Shown in pieces: positions 56,158 through 64,000 of a stretch of 64,000 bases of DNA (position 1 is the stretch's first letter; each line of letters starts with the position of its first letter). This stretch comes from Streptomyces sp. AC558_RSS880 (GTDB lineage Bacteria > Actinomycetota > Actinomycetes > Streptomycetales > Streptomycetaceae), in the NCBI RefSeq assembly GCF_019049255.1, contig NZ_JAGMUJ010000029.1, forward strand, positions 310,001 to 374,000, given 5' to 3'. The notes beneath the pieces were generated by a model that was given only the letters and a program-made list of their open reading frames with translations, ran no database searches and had not been told where the DNA came from. Position numbers and translations under genes: made by a program.

Positions 56158-56838
56158 ATGGCAGTGGGACGAAGAGTGTTCCTCGGCGCCTTCACCGCGG
56201 GCGCCGTCACCGTGGCGGCCGGCTCGGAGGCGGCCGCCGACGGCGAGTACACCCTGTACACCTCACCGGCCCAGTTCTACGGCTCGTCGACGACGGCGCA
56301 CACGGTCACCATCAACCACAAGGCCCCGTCCGGGGACACCGCGGCACTGAACGTGACCTCGGACAACCCCGCCACCTCGGCCATGTACCTGACCGGTGTG
56401 GAGACCTCGCGCGGGACGCTGAAGATATCCCACAAGGGGTACGCCGACGGTTCGGACCCCGGAGCCTCCGGACTCTCGATCGATCTCAGGACCTCGGGGA
56501 CCGCCGCACAGGGCATCTTCGTCACCGCGACCGACGGCCCGACCACGGGCGCCCTGATCGTCCTGCGGAACAACCCGGGCGTGGACGACTTCGTGGTCAA
56601 GGGCACCGGCCGCACGGGCATCGGCATCGGCCGGGGCGACACGCCCCAGTCCCAGCTCCACGTGGTCGCGGCGCCCGGCGCCCCGTCCGCGATCCTCGCC
56701 GAGGGCGCGCTGCGGCTCGCGGACGTCGACGCCGCACCGACCAACGCACCGGCCTCCGCCGGCGGCGGCTCCCTCTACGCCCAGGACGGCAAGCTGTTCT
56801 GGAAGGGCGGCGACGGCAAGCCGACCCAGCTGGCGTGA
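56158..56838 (+). CDS. Tat-exported protein of unknown function, tail-fibre-like repeat character
   Basis: A 226-aa protein with a twin-arginine signal (GRRVFLGAFTAGAVTVAAG) and no lipobox. The mature part is beta-rich with Ser/Thr/Gly repeats (TVTINHKAPSGDTAALNVTS, GTLKISHKGYADGSDP, GTGRTGIGIGRGDTPQSQLH), resembling the shaft of phage tail or hyaluronidase-type fibres and endosialidase-chaperone-like proteins. GGGAGAT precedes ATG 56158. It is followed after 10 bp by a 48-aa coiled-coil gene. No known function. Confidence 0.65.
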   Translation: MAVGRRVFLGAFTAGAVTVAAGSEAAADGEYTLYTSPAQFYGSSTTAHTVTINHKAPSGDTAALNVTSDNPATSAMYLTGVETSRGTLKISHKGYADGSDPGASGLSIDLRTSGTAAQGIFVTATDGPTTGALIVLRNNPGVDDFVVKGTGRTGIGIGRGDTPQSQLHVVAAPGAPSAILAEGALRLADVDAAPTNAPASAGGGSLYAQDGKLFWKGGDGKPTQLA

Positions 56839-56848
56839 GGACGAGAGC

Positions 56849-56995
56849 GTGCAACTGACCCCCGAGCAACTCGTGTCCGAGTTCCACGACGCCGTCATGG
56901 AGCTGTACTTCGCCCGCAAGCGCATCTCCGCCCTGGAGGCGGAGAACGCCGAGCTGAGGGCGCGGCTCGAAGCGGCCGAGAAGACCGACGCATGA
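56849..56995 (+). CDS. 48-aa coiled-coil protein
   Basis: GTG 56849, 10 bp after the previous stop and with ACGAGA upstream, opens a 48-codon frame ending at TGA 56993-56995. It reads LTPEQLVSEFHDAVMELYFA then RKRISALEAENAELRARLEA, a clear heptad pattern over its second half. Small size and tight spacing suggest a partner of the Tat-exported protein, although it has no signal peptide itself. A strong terminator begins two bases later. Confidence 0.65.
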   Translation: MQLTPEQLVSEFHDAVMELYFARKRISALEAENAELRARLEAAEKTDA

Positions 56996-56996
56996 C

Positions 56997-57031
56997 GAAG
57001 AGGGCCTCCGCGCACCGCGGAGGCCCTCTTC
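56997..57031. terminator. Bidirectional terminator before fadB
   Basis: GAAGAGGGCCTCCGCG (56997-57012) and its exact complement (57016-57031) form a 16-bp perfect stem with a 3-nt loop, running into TTC, between convergent genes. Confidence 0.9.
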
Positions 57032-57047
57032 AGTCGCGTACGACCGA

Positions 57048-59177
57048 TCACGCGGGGACCGAGGCCACCCCCGGCTCCAGGAACCGCTTCCCGTTCACCC
57101 GCTCGGAGACGCCCTCGCGGTCCAGGTACGGCGTGATGCCGCCCAGGTGGAAGGGCCAGCCGGCGCCGGTGATCAGGCAGAGGTCGATGTCCTGGGCCTC
57201 GGCGACGACGCCCTCGTCGAGCATCAGGCCGATCTCCTGGGCCACCGCGTCCAGGACGCGGGCGCGGACCTGCTCCTCGGTGAGGACGGTGTCGCCCTGC
57301 TTCAGCAGTGCCGCGACCTCCGGGTCCAGCTCGGGCTTGCCGCTGTCGTAGACGTAGAAGCCGCGCTTGCCGGCCTTGACGACGGCCGCGAGGTTCGGGG
57401 AGACCGTGAAGCGGTCCGGGAAGGCCCGGTTCAGGGTCTCGGAGACGTGCAGGCCGATCGCCGGGCCGACCAGCTCCAGCAGGACCAGCGGGGACATCGG
57501 CAGGCCGAGCGGCTCCACCGCCTTCTCCGCGACCTCGACCGGCGTGCCCTCGTCGATGACGTTCTGGATCTCGCCCATGAAGCGGGTGAGGATGCGGTTC
57601 ACGACGAACGCGGGGGCGTCCTTGACCAGCACCGCGGTCTTCTTCAGCTTCTTGGCGACGCCGAACGCCGTGGCCAGCGCGGCGTCGTCGGTCTGCTCGC
57701 CGCGGACGATCTCCAGGAGCGGCAGGATCGCGACCGGGTTGAAGAAGTGGAAGCCGACGACCCGCTCGGGGTGCTTCAGCTTCGACGCCATCTCCGTCAC
57801 GGAGAGGGAGGAGGTGTTCGTCGCCAGGATCGCGTGTGCCGGGGCGACCGCCTCGACCTCCGCGAACACCTTCTGCTTGACGCCCATCTCCTCGAACACG
57901 GCCTCGATGACGAAGTCCGCGTCCGCGAAGCCCTCGGCCTTGTCCAGGACACCGCTCACCAGGGCCTTGAGGCGGTTGGCCTTGTCCTGGTTGATGCGGC
58001 CCTTGCCGAGCAGCTTGTCGATCTCGGCGTGGACGTAGCCCACGCCCTTGTCGACGCGCTCCTGGTCGATGTCGGTCAGGACGACCGGCACCTCCAGGCG
58101 GCGCAGGAAGAGCAGGGCCAGTTGCGAGGCCATCAGACCGGCGCCGACGACGCCCACCTTGGTGACCGGGCGGGCCAGGTTCTTGTCCGGGGCGCCGGCC
58201 GGGCGCTTGCCGCGCTTCTGCACCAGGTTGAAGGCGTAGATGCCGGAGCGCAGTTCACCGCCCATGATCAGGTCGGCGAGGGCCTGGTCCTCGGCGTCGT
58301 AGCCCTGCTGGAGGTCGCCGTTCTTGGCGGCGGCGATGATGTCGAGGGCGCGGTAGGCGGCCGGGGCGGCGCCGTGCACCTTGCCGTCGGCGATGAAGCG
58401 GCCCTTGGCGACGGCCTGGTCCCAGGCCTCACCGCGGTCGATCACCGGACGCTCGACGACGATCTCGCCCTTGAGGACGGCCGCCGTCCAGATCAGCGAC
58501 TGCTCCAGGAAGTCCGCGCCCTCGAAGATCGCGTCCGCGATGCCGAGTTCGTGGACCTGCGCGCCCTTGAGCTGCTTGTTCTGGTTGAGGCTGTTCTCGA
58601 TGATGACCGAGACCGCCTTCTCGGCGCCGATCAGGTTCGGCAGCAGGGTGCAGCCGCCCCAGCCGGGGACCAGCCCGAGGAAGACCTCGGGCAGCGAGAA
58701 CGCCGGGAGGGCCGCCGACACCGTGCGGTAGGAGCAGTGCAGGCCGATCTCGACGCCGCCGCCCATCGCGGCGCCGTTGTAGTACGCGAACGTCGGCACG
58801 GCCAGCTTCGACAGCCGCTTGAAGACGTCGTGGCCGCCCTTGCCGATGGCCAGCGCGTCCTCGTGCCGCTTCAGCAGCTCGACGCCCTTGAGGTCGGCGC
58901 CGACCGCGAAGATGAACGGCTTGCCGGTGACGCCGACGCCGACGATCTCGCCGTCCGCGGCCTCCTTCTCGACCCGGTCGATCGCGGCGTCGATGTTCGC
59001 CAGCGACTGCGGGCCGAGGGTGGTCGGCTTGGTGTGGTCGTGGCCGTTGTCCAGGGTGATCAGCGCGAAACGGCCCGCGCCGAGCGGCAGGTCGAAGTGG
59101 CGTACGTGCGCGCTGGTGACGACCTCGCCGGGGAACAGCTCGGCCGCACCCTTCAGAAGCTCTGCGGTGGTGCTCAC
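57048..59177 (-). CDS. fadB: Fatty-acid oxidation complex alpha subunit (enoyl-CoA hydratase / 3-hydroxyacyl-CoA dehydrogenase)
   Basis: A 709-aa two-enzyme protein of beta-oxidation. The N-terminal crotonase domain (about 20-290) has VGADLKGVELL, YYNGAAMGGGVEIGLHCSYR and FSLPEVFLGLVPGWGGCTLL with the two catalytic Glu positions. The C-terminal dehydrogenase (about 335-690) has the NAD fold VGVVGAGLMASQLALLFLR, the catalytic His in GFHFFNPVAILPLLEIV and the closing KAGKRGFYVYDSGKP. GTG 59177 overlaps the thiolase stop (GTGA). Together with fadA it forms a FadAB complex (SCO6026-6027 from memory). Confidence 0.95.
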   Translation of the reverse strand: MSTTAELLKGAAELFPGEVVTSAHVRHFDLPLGAGRFALITLDNGHDHTKPTTLGPQSLANIDAAIDRVEKEAADGEIVGVGVTGKPFIFAVGADLKGVELLKRHEDALAIGKGGHDVFKRLSKLAVPTFAYYNGAAMGGGVEIGLHCSYRTVSAALPAFSLPEVFLGLVPGWGGCTLLPNLIGAEKAVSVIIENSLNQNKQLKGAQVHELGIADAIFEGADFLEQSLIWTAAVLKGEIVVERPVIDRGEAWDQAVAKGRFIADGKVHGAAPAAYRALDIIAAAKNGDLQQGYDAEDQALADLIMGGELRSGIYAFNLVQKRGKRPAGAPDKNLARPVTKVGVVGAGLMASQLALLFLRRLEVPVVLTDIDQERVDKGVGYVHAEIDKLLGKGRINQDKANRLKALVSGVLDKAEGFADADFVIEAVFEEMGVKQKVFAEVEAVAPAHAILATNTSSLSVTEMASKLKHPERVVGFHFFNPVAILPLLEIVRGEQTDDAALATAFGVAKKLKKTAVLVKDAPAFVVNRILTRFMGEIQNVIDEGTPVEVAEKAVEPLGLPMSPLVLLELVGPAIGLHVSETLNRAFPDRFTVSPNLAAVVKAGKRGFYVYDSGKPELDPEVAALLKQGDTVLTEEQVRARVLDAVAQEIGLMLDEGVVAEAQDIDLCLITGAGWPFHLGGITPYLDREGVSERVNGKRFLEPGVASVPA

Positions 59178-60391
59178 TTGTCCCCCTCGAAGTGCGGGTT
59201 CTCCCAGATGACCGTCGCGCCCATGCCGAAGCCGACGCACATGGTGGTCAGGCCGTAGCGGACGTTCGGCTGTTCCTCGAACTGGCGGGCCAGCTGCGTC
59301 ATCAGGCGGACGCCGGAGGAGGCCAGCGGGTGGCCGAAGGCGATGGCGCCGCCGTACTGGTTGACGCGCGCGTCGTCGTCGGCGATGCCGTAGTGCTCCA
59401 GGAACGCGAGGACCTGGACGGCGAAGGCCTCGTTGATCTCGAACAGGCCGATGTCGGAGATGGACAGGCCCGCCTGGGCCAGGGCCTTCTCCGTGGCCGG
59501 GATCGGGCCATAGCCCATGACCTCGGGCTCCACACCCGCGAAGGAGTAGGAGACGAGGCGCATCTTGACGGGCAGGCCGTTCTCGCGGGCGAAGTCCTCG
59601 CTCGCGATGATCGAGGCGGTGGCGCCGTCGTTCAGACCGGCCGCGTTGCCGGCGGTGACCCGGCCGTGCACGCGGAACGGGGTCTTCAGACCGGCCAGGT
59701 TCTCCAGCGTGGTGCCCGGACGCATCGGCTCGTCGGCGGTGACCAGGCCCCAGCCCGTCTCGCCGGCCTCTTCGTTGGTGCGGCGCACCGAGACCGGCAC
59801 CAGGTCGGCCTGGATCTTGCCGTTGGCGTACGCCTTGGCGGCCTTCTCCTGGGAGCGGACCGCGTACTCGTCGGCGCGCCGCTTGGTGATCCCCGGGTAG
59901 CGGTCGTGCAGGTTCTCCGCGGTCATGCCCATGAACAGGGCGGACTCGTCGACCAGCTTCTCGCTCACGAAGCGCGGGTTCGGGTCCACGCCCTCGCCCA
60001 TCGGGTGGCGGCCCATGTGCTCGACGCCGCCCGCGACGGCGACGTCGTACGCGCCGAAGGCGACGGAGCCGGCCACCGTGGTGACGGCGGTCAGGGCGCC
60101 GGCGCACATGCGGTCGATGGAGTAGCCCGGGACCGAGGTGGGCAGGCCCGCGAGGATGCCGGCCGTGCGGCCGATGGTCAGGCCCTGGTCGCCGATCTGC
60201 GTGGTCGCGGCGATGGCGACCTCGTCGATCTTCTTCGGGTCGAGACCGGGGTTGCGGCGCAGCAGCTCCCGGATCGCCTTCACGACGAGGTCGTCGGCGC
60301 GGGTCTCGTGGTAGATGCCCTTCGGGCCCGCCTTGCCGAACGGGGTACGGACGCCGTCGACGAAGACGACGTCCCTGACGGTACGAGGCAC
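59174..60391 (-). CDS. fadA: Acetyl-CoA acyltransferase (thiolase, FadA)
   Basis: A 405-aa thiolase. The nucleophile Cys is in SIDRMCAGALTAVTTVAGSV, the His in QYGGAIAFGHPLASSGVRLM, and the second Cys in TTMCVGFGMGATVIWE. It cleaves 3-ketoacyl-CoA in the last step of beta-oxidation. GTG 60391 has GGAGGAG upstream. First gene of the fadAB operon. Thirty bases upstream, GTAAGCAAGCGCTCA resembles half of the AGCAAGCGCTTGCT-type sites of TetR-family lipid regulators, a weak hint of fatty-acid-responsive control. Confidence 0.95.
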   Translation of the reverse strand: MPRTVRDVVFVDGVRTPFGKAGPKGIYHETRADDLVVKAIRELLRRNPGLDPKKIDEVAIAATTQIGDQGLTIGRTAGILAGLPTSVPGYSIDRMCAGALTAVTTVAGSVAFGAYDVAVAGGVEHMGRHPMGEGVDPNPRFVSEKLVDESALFMGMTAENLHDRYPGITKRRADEYAVRSQEKAAKAYANGKIQADLVPVSVRRTNEEAGETGWGLVTADEPMRPGTTLENLAGLKTPFRVHGRVTAGNAAGLNDGATASIIASEDFARENGLPVKMRLVSYSFAGVEPEVMGYGPIPATEKALAQAGLSISDIGLFEINEAFAVQVLAFLEHYGIADDDARVNQYGGAIAFGHPLASSGVRLMTQLARQFEEQPNVRYGLTTMCVGFGMGATVIWENPHFEGDK

Positions 60392-60578
60392 GATGGCTCT
60401 CCTCCAGGGTGCGGGACGCTGAGCGCTTGCTTACGGGTCATGCTACTTGTGGGTAACGTGACTGCCCAGCCCCGCCGCCCGGAGCGGCGAACATCACACG
60501 TCCGGCCGTGCCCGGTGAGGGGTTTTTCGCCCCCGCCGCCCCTTCCCGTTCCCGTCCCCGGGGGCGCTGCCCCCGGCC

Positions 60579-60639
60579 CCCCGCTCCTCAAACGCCGGAG
60601 GGGCTAAGTTTCAGCCCCTCCGGCGTTTGAGGAGCGGGG
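60579..60639. repeat. 27-bp-arm perfect palindrome (dispersed Streptomyces type)
   Basis: Arms of 27 bp at 60579-60605 and 60613-60639 are exact complements with a 7-nt loop; the core is CTCAAACGCCGGAGGGGCT. Flanking runs (60545-60576 and 60640-60675) are also partly self-complementary. From memory, closely similar palindromes occur many times in Streptomyces chromosomes after genes. Here it lies between the divergent-promoter side of fadA and the end of the LacI gene, and may terminate the latter. Confidence 0.8.
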
Positions 60640-60687
60640 TCTGGGGCGGAGCCCCAGGTCGGGACGGGAAAGGGCGGCGGGGGCGAA

Positions 60688-61722
60688 TCACGGTGGGGCG
60701 GTAGAACCCCGTGGGGTCAGGACCGGGGTGGGTACGGGGTGGGACCCCGGTCCCTCGCCGGTGAGCACACCGAACAGCGTCCGTGCCACCTCCGCCCCGA
60801 ACCCGTGCACATCATGGCTCATCGCCGACAGCGTCGGATGCGTCAGCCGGCACAGCTGCGAGTCGTCCCACGCCAGCAGCGACACGTCGTCCGGCACCCG
60901 CAGTCCCATCTCGGCCGCCACCGACAGCCCCGCCACCGCCATGATGTCGTTGTCGTACACGATCGCCGTCGGCCGGTCGCCCGGCGCGGCGGCCAGCAGC
61001 GAGCGGGTCGCCCGCGCGCCCGCGTCCCCGGAGAAGTCCGTGGCCACCTGCCACGCCCGCGCCGGCGGCTCCGACGCCCGCACCGCCTCGTCGAACGCGG
61101 TCGCGCGGATCGAGGTGTGCCCGAGCGCCGCCGCGCCGCCCACCCGGGCGATCCGCCGGTGCCCGAGCGCCGCCAGATACCGCACCGCCTCGGTCACGGC
61201 CGTGGCGTCGTCCGTCCACACGGAGGTCAGCCCGCCCGTCAGCGACGGGTGCCCGACGGCCACCACCGGCAGCCCCAGCCGCCCGGCCACCGCCGGGCGG
61301 GGGTCGTCGGCCCGGAAGTCCACCAGGATCGACCCGCCGATCTGCCGGCCCCTCCACCACGACTCCATCAGCCCGACCTCCTCGTCCGGGCTGCGCACCA
61401 GCCGCAGCAGCAGCGAGCAGGACCGCTCGACCAGGACGCTCTCCACCCCGGAGATGAACTCCATGTAGAACGGTTCCAGGCCGAGCAGCCGGGCGGGCCG
61501 GCACACCGCGAGGCCCACCACGTCCACGCGTGAACCGGCCAGGGTGCGCGCGGTCGAGCTCGGCGCCCACCCCAGCTCCCGCGCCGCCCGGAAGATCCGG
61601 TCCCGGGTCGCCTCCGACAGGCCGGGTTTCCGGTTGAAGGCGAGGGACACGGCCCCCTTGGACACACCGGCGCGCGCGGCGACGTCCTTGATGGTGACGC
61701 GGGGGGTCGGCGTTTCCGTCAT
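60688..61722 (-). CDS. LacI-family transcriptional regulator
   Basis: A 344-aa repressor. Residues 8-60 are the LacI helix-turn-helix and hinge (TIKDVAARAGVSKGAVSLAF, STARTLAGSR); the rest is a periplasmic-binding-protein-like sensor with VWTDDATAVTEAVRYLAALG and TAIVYDNDIMAVAG. ATG 61722 overlaps the stop of the GH2 gene (ATGA), so regulator and mannosidase are one unit. Likely a mannoside-sensing repressor of its own operon and perhaps of the GH92 gene at 27.4-31.2 kb; the latter is speculative. Confidence 0.9.
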   Translation of the reverse strand: MTETPTPRVTIKDVAARAGVSKGAVSLAFNRKPGLSEATRDRIFRAARELGWAPSSTARTLAGSRVDVVGLAVCRPARLLGLEPFYMEFISGVESVLVERSCSLLLRLVRSPDEEVGLMESWWRGRQIGGSILVDFRADDPRPAVAGRLGLPVVAVGHPSLTGGLTSVWTDDATAVTEAVRYLAALGHRRIARVGGAAALGHTSIRATAFDEAVRASEPPARAWQVATDFSGDAGARATRSLLAAAPGDRPTAIVYDNDIMAVAGLSVAAEMGLRVPDDVSLLAWDDSQLCRLTHPTLSAMSHDVHGFGAEVARTLFGVLTGEGPGSHPVPTPVLTPRGSTAPP

Positions 61723-64000
61723 CGAGTGGGCTCCACGCAGTACAGGGCGCAGCGGGCGGTGTCCGGGTCCGGATTCTTCCAGCCCCGCACCCCGATGGTC
61801 ACCTCTTCTCCGGGCAGCAGGGTCACCAGCCCCCGGTCGGCCACCGCCTCCGGGTCCAGCCGGTCGGCCTGGAGCAGCAGGTCCCGCACGAGGGTGCGGG
61901 CCGTGACCGTGATCCCGCCCGGCGCGAGCGCCACCTCGAACTCGGGCCGCGGATACGGGATCTCCCGGTCCGGCACCGGGAAGTGCACCGCCCTCGTCCC
62001 TCTCCCACTCCCGGCTTCGCTCGAGCGGGGGGACCCCCATGCGTCGGCGACCAGGAACTCCTTCGGACCGGCCGGAACCAGATCGTCCGGGACCGCGGTC
62101 ACCGCCACCGTCCGCCCCTCGGCGGCCAGCGCCGGGCCCGCCTCCCCGATCACCGTGCCGTCCACGGACATCCGGCGCAGCCGCAGCGTGCCGTGCCAGG
62201 CCTCGGCGGACTGGTTGACCGCCGCCACCACCAGACCCCCGCCGTCCGCGCGCACGGTCAGCAGCCGGTCCGCGTACAGCCGCCGCAGCTCGTGGTAGAG
62301 CGGCTTCTCCCGCCCGTCCCCGTCGATCGCGGCCCACGAGGTCACCGGCCAGCAGTCGTTCAGCTGCCACACCACCGTGCCCGCGCACACCGGCCAGTGC
62401 GAGCGCCAGTGCTCGATCCCGGCGGCGATCGCGCGTGCCTGGTTGACCTGCGTCAGATAGTGCCAGCGGTCGAAGTCGCCCTCCGGTACGGCGAAGTGCC
62501 GGGCCAGCCCGCGCTCCAGCTTGCCGTTGCCGTCGTCCGCCTTCTGGTGGTGCAGCATGCCGGGGGAGTCCGGAGCGAGCTCCTCCCCGGGCAGCGCCCG
62601 GCGCAGCGTGGCGTACGCGGGCGGCGCCTGCCAGCCGAACTCGGCCACGAAACGCGGGACGTCGAGCCGGTAGTCGGCGTAGTCGGCGCGGTTCCACACC
62701 TCCCAGGAGTGGTGGGTGCCGTGCGCCGGGTCGTTGGGGTGGCGCAGCCAGGACCCGGACCAGGGGCTGCCCGCCGTGTACGGCCGGGTCGGGTCCGACT
62801 CCGCCACGACGCGCGGCAGTACGCCCAGGTAGTACCCCTCGCCCCAGGAGTCCCCGGCCAGCCCCGGCTCCCAGTCCCAGTCCCGGAACCCCCACAGGTT
62901 CTCGTTGTTGCCGTTCCACAGCACCAGCGAGGGATGCGGCATCAGCCGTACGACGTTCTCCCGGGCCTCCGCCTCCACCTCCCCGCGCAGCGGCTGCTCC
63001 TCGGGGTAGGCGGCGCAGGCGAAGGGGAAGTCCTGCCAGACCAGCAGCCCCAACTCGTCGCAGGCGTCGTAGAAGTCCTCGCTCTCGTAGATCCCTCCGC
63101 CCCAGACGCGGACCAGGTCCACGCCCGCGCCGGCCGCCTGCTCCAGCCGCCGCCGGTAGCGCTCACGGGTGATCCGGGACGGGAAGACGTCGTCCGGGAT
63201 CCAGTTGACGCCCCGCGCGAACAGCCGCTCCCCGTTGACGACCAGGGTGAACCCGGTGCCGTGGGCGTCGGCCGAGGTGTCCAGCCCCACCGTCCGGAAC
63301 CCGATCCGGCGCCGCCACGAGTCCAGCGCGTCCTCGCCGTGCAGCAGCGTCAACTCGACGTCGTACAGCGGCTGTTCGCCGTACCCCCGGGGCCACCACA
63401 GCCGTACGTCCGGCACCCGCAGCCGTACGGTCCCCTCCGTGCCGTCGAGCTCCGCGCGGGCGCGTACGCCGCCGACGCTCGCCTCCACGGCGAGCGGTGC
63501 CCCGTCCCGGGAACGCTCCACGTCGACGGCCAGCTCGACCTGTCCCACGCCGTCCTCGACGGTCACCAGCGGGCGCACCCGGGATATCCGGGCCGTCGAC
63601 CAGTGCTCCAGCCGCACCGGCCGCCAGATCCCGGCCGTCACCAGCGTCGGCCCCCAGTCCCAGCCGAACGAGCAGGCCATCTTGCGCACGTACTGGTACG
63701 GCTCGGCATACGCCCCCGGCCGGTCGCCCAGCGTGCCGCGCACCGCCTCGGCCTCGGCGTAGGCGGACGCGAACCGCACGGTGAGCCGCCCGCTCAGCCC
63801 CGTCACGTCGAAACGGTACGAGCGGTGCATGTTCCGCGTCCGGCCCAGCGTCCGGCCGTCGAGCAGGACCTCGGCGACGGTGTCGAGACCGTCGAAGACC
63901 AGATCCGTCCGCTCGTGCGCGCCCGCTCCGGCGGTCAGTTCCGTCTCGTACGTCCAGTCCCGCCGGCCCACCCACGCCACCTCGGTCTCGTTCCGGCCGA
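61719..64000 (-). CDS. GH2 beta-mannosidase (5' end beyond window)
   Basis: 760 residues of a family GH2 enzyme of the beta-mannosidase branch; the start lies to the right of the window. Visible parts are the sugar-binding jelly roll (CSFGWDWGPTLVTAGIWRPV), the immunoglobulin-like domain, and the TIM barrel with acid/base Glu in LVLWNGNNENLWGF and nucleophile Glu in PRFVAEFGWQAPP. There is no sign of a signal peptide in the part seen. It would release mannose from mannan oligosaccharides in the cytoplasm. Near the C-terminus, 15-16 residues (WGSPRSSEAGSGRGTR) come from a palindromic repeat inserted in frame. Confidence 0.92.
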   Translation of the reverse strand, partial: GRNETEVAWVGRRDWTYETELTAGAGAHERTDLVFDGLDTVAEVLLDGRTLGRTRNMHRSYRFDVTGLSGRLTVRFASAYAEAEAVRGTLGDRPGAYAEPYQYVRKMACSFGWDWGPTLVTAGIWRPVRLEHWSTARISRVRPLVTVEDGVGQVELAVDVERSRDGAPLAVEASVGGVRARAELDGTEGTVRLRVPDVRLWWPRGYGEQPLYDVELTLLHGEDALDSWRRRIGFRTVGLDTSADAHGTGFTLVVNGERLFARGVNWIPDDVFPSRITRERYRRRLEQAAGAGVDLVRVWGGGIYESEDFYDACDELGLLVWQDFPFACAAYPEEQPLRGEVEAEARENVVRLMPHPSLVLWNGNNENLWGFRDWDWEPGLAGDSWGEGYYLGVLPRVVAESDPTRPYTAGSPWSGSWLRHPNDPAHGTHHSWEVWNRADYADYRLDVPRFVAEFGWQAPPAYATLRRALPGEELAPDSPGMLHHQKADDGNGKLERGLARHFAVPEGDFDRWHYLTQVNQARAIAAGIEHWRSHWPVCAGTVVWQLNDCWPVTSWAAIDGDGREKPLYHELRRLYADRLLTVRADGGGLVVAAVNQSAEAWHGTLRLRRMSVDGTVIGEAGPALAAEGRTVAVTAVPDDLVPAGPKEFLVADAWGSPRSSEAGSGRGTRAVHFPVPDREIPYPRPEFEVALAPGGITVTARTLVRDLLLQADRLDPEAVADRGLVTLLPGEEVTIGVRGWKNPDPDTARCALYCVEPTR
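61998..62041. repeat. Dispersed palindromic repeat inside the GH2 gene
   Basis: The segment with CCCGGCTTCGCTCGAGCGGG and GGGACCCCC looks like the short GC-rich element (GGGGGTCCCCCCGCTCGAGC-type) that I remember as common between Streptomyces genes. Here it lies inside an open reading frame and is translated without breaking it. Confidence 0.6.

Overview
The window is chromosomal DNA from a Streptomyces-type actinomycete. The evidence is very high G+C with G/C-rich third codon positions, many GTG starts, GTGA/ATGA stop-start overlaps, Tat and lipobox signal peptides, and long GC-rich hairpin terminators. From memory (not checked), 9.5-60.4 kb follows the order of the Streptomyces coelicolor region SCO5998-SCO6027: MurA-like protein, aconitase, ngcEFG, rok7B7, xylFGH, dxs, fadBA. 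Sugar-utilisation genes and transposon debris are inserted into that order.

Layout. 0-9.5 kb is an accessory, decaying region. It holds remnants of ISL3, IS630 and IS256-type transposases and a frameshifted quinone oxidoreductase. Intact genes there are a TetR regulator, two tandem paralogous FAD monooxygenases, two small secreted beta/gamma-crystallin-like proteins and a 65-aa membrane protein. 9.5-14.4 kb holds an unusual XRE(HTH)-MurA fusion divergent from aconitase (acnA). Both genes have the same TTATCTC-N6-GAGAT palindrome upstream, and acnA also has an iron-box-like site. 14.4-16.1 kb is an EACC1 protein plus a caspase-like peptidase with a C-terminal effector-associated domain, a predicted conflict or cell-death module.

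16.2-31.2 kb is a polysaccharide-degradation block. It contains an AA10 LPMO with a CBM2 under a perfect CebR box; a divergent acetylxylan esterase and LplB/YtcP/LplA-type importer operon with a GH39 xylosidase and a YesL-like protein; a TnpB-like remnant; a GH67 alpha-glucuronidase; and a large secreted GH92 mannosidase. The genes around the importer make a coherent aldouronate (glucuronoxylan) pathway. 31.5-40 kb holds the chitobiose importer ngcEFG, the ROK regulator rok7B7 and the xylose importer xylFGH. dxs and an amino-acid permease follow.

43.9-55.6 kb looks like a cell-wall glycopolymer cluster: an LCP ligase, a propeller-like protein, a Stealth sugar-phosphate transferase, and three related GT2 proteins, two of them fused to TagF-like glycerophosphotransferase domains. 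55.6-57 kb holds a small NYN protein and a Tat-exported protein paired with a 48-aa coiled-coil ORF. 57-60.4 kb is the fadBA beta-oxidation operon. 60.7-64 kb is a LacI regulator translationally coupled to a GH2 beta-mannosidase that runs off the right edge. No tRNA, rRNA or CRISPR array was seen.
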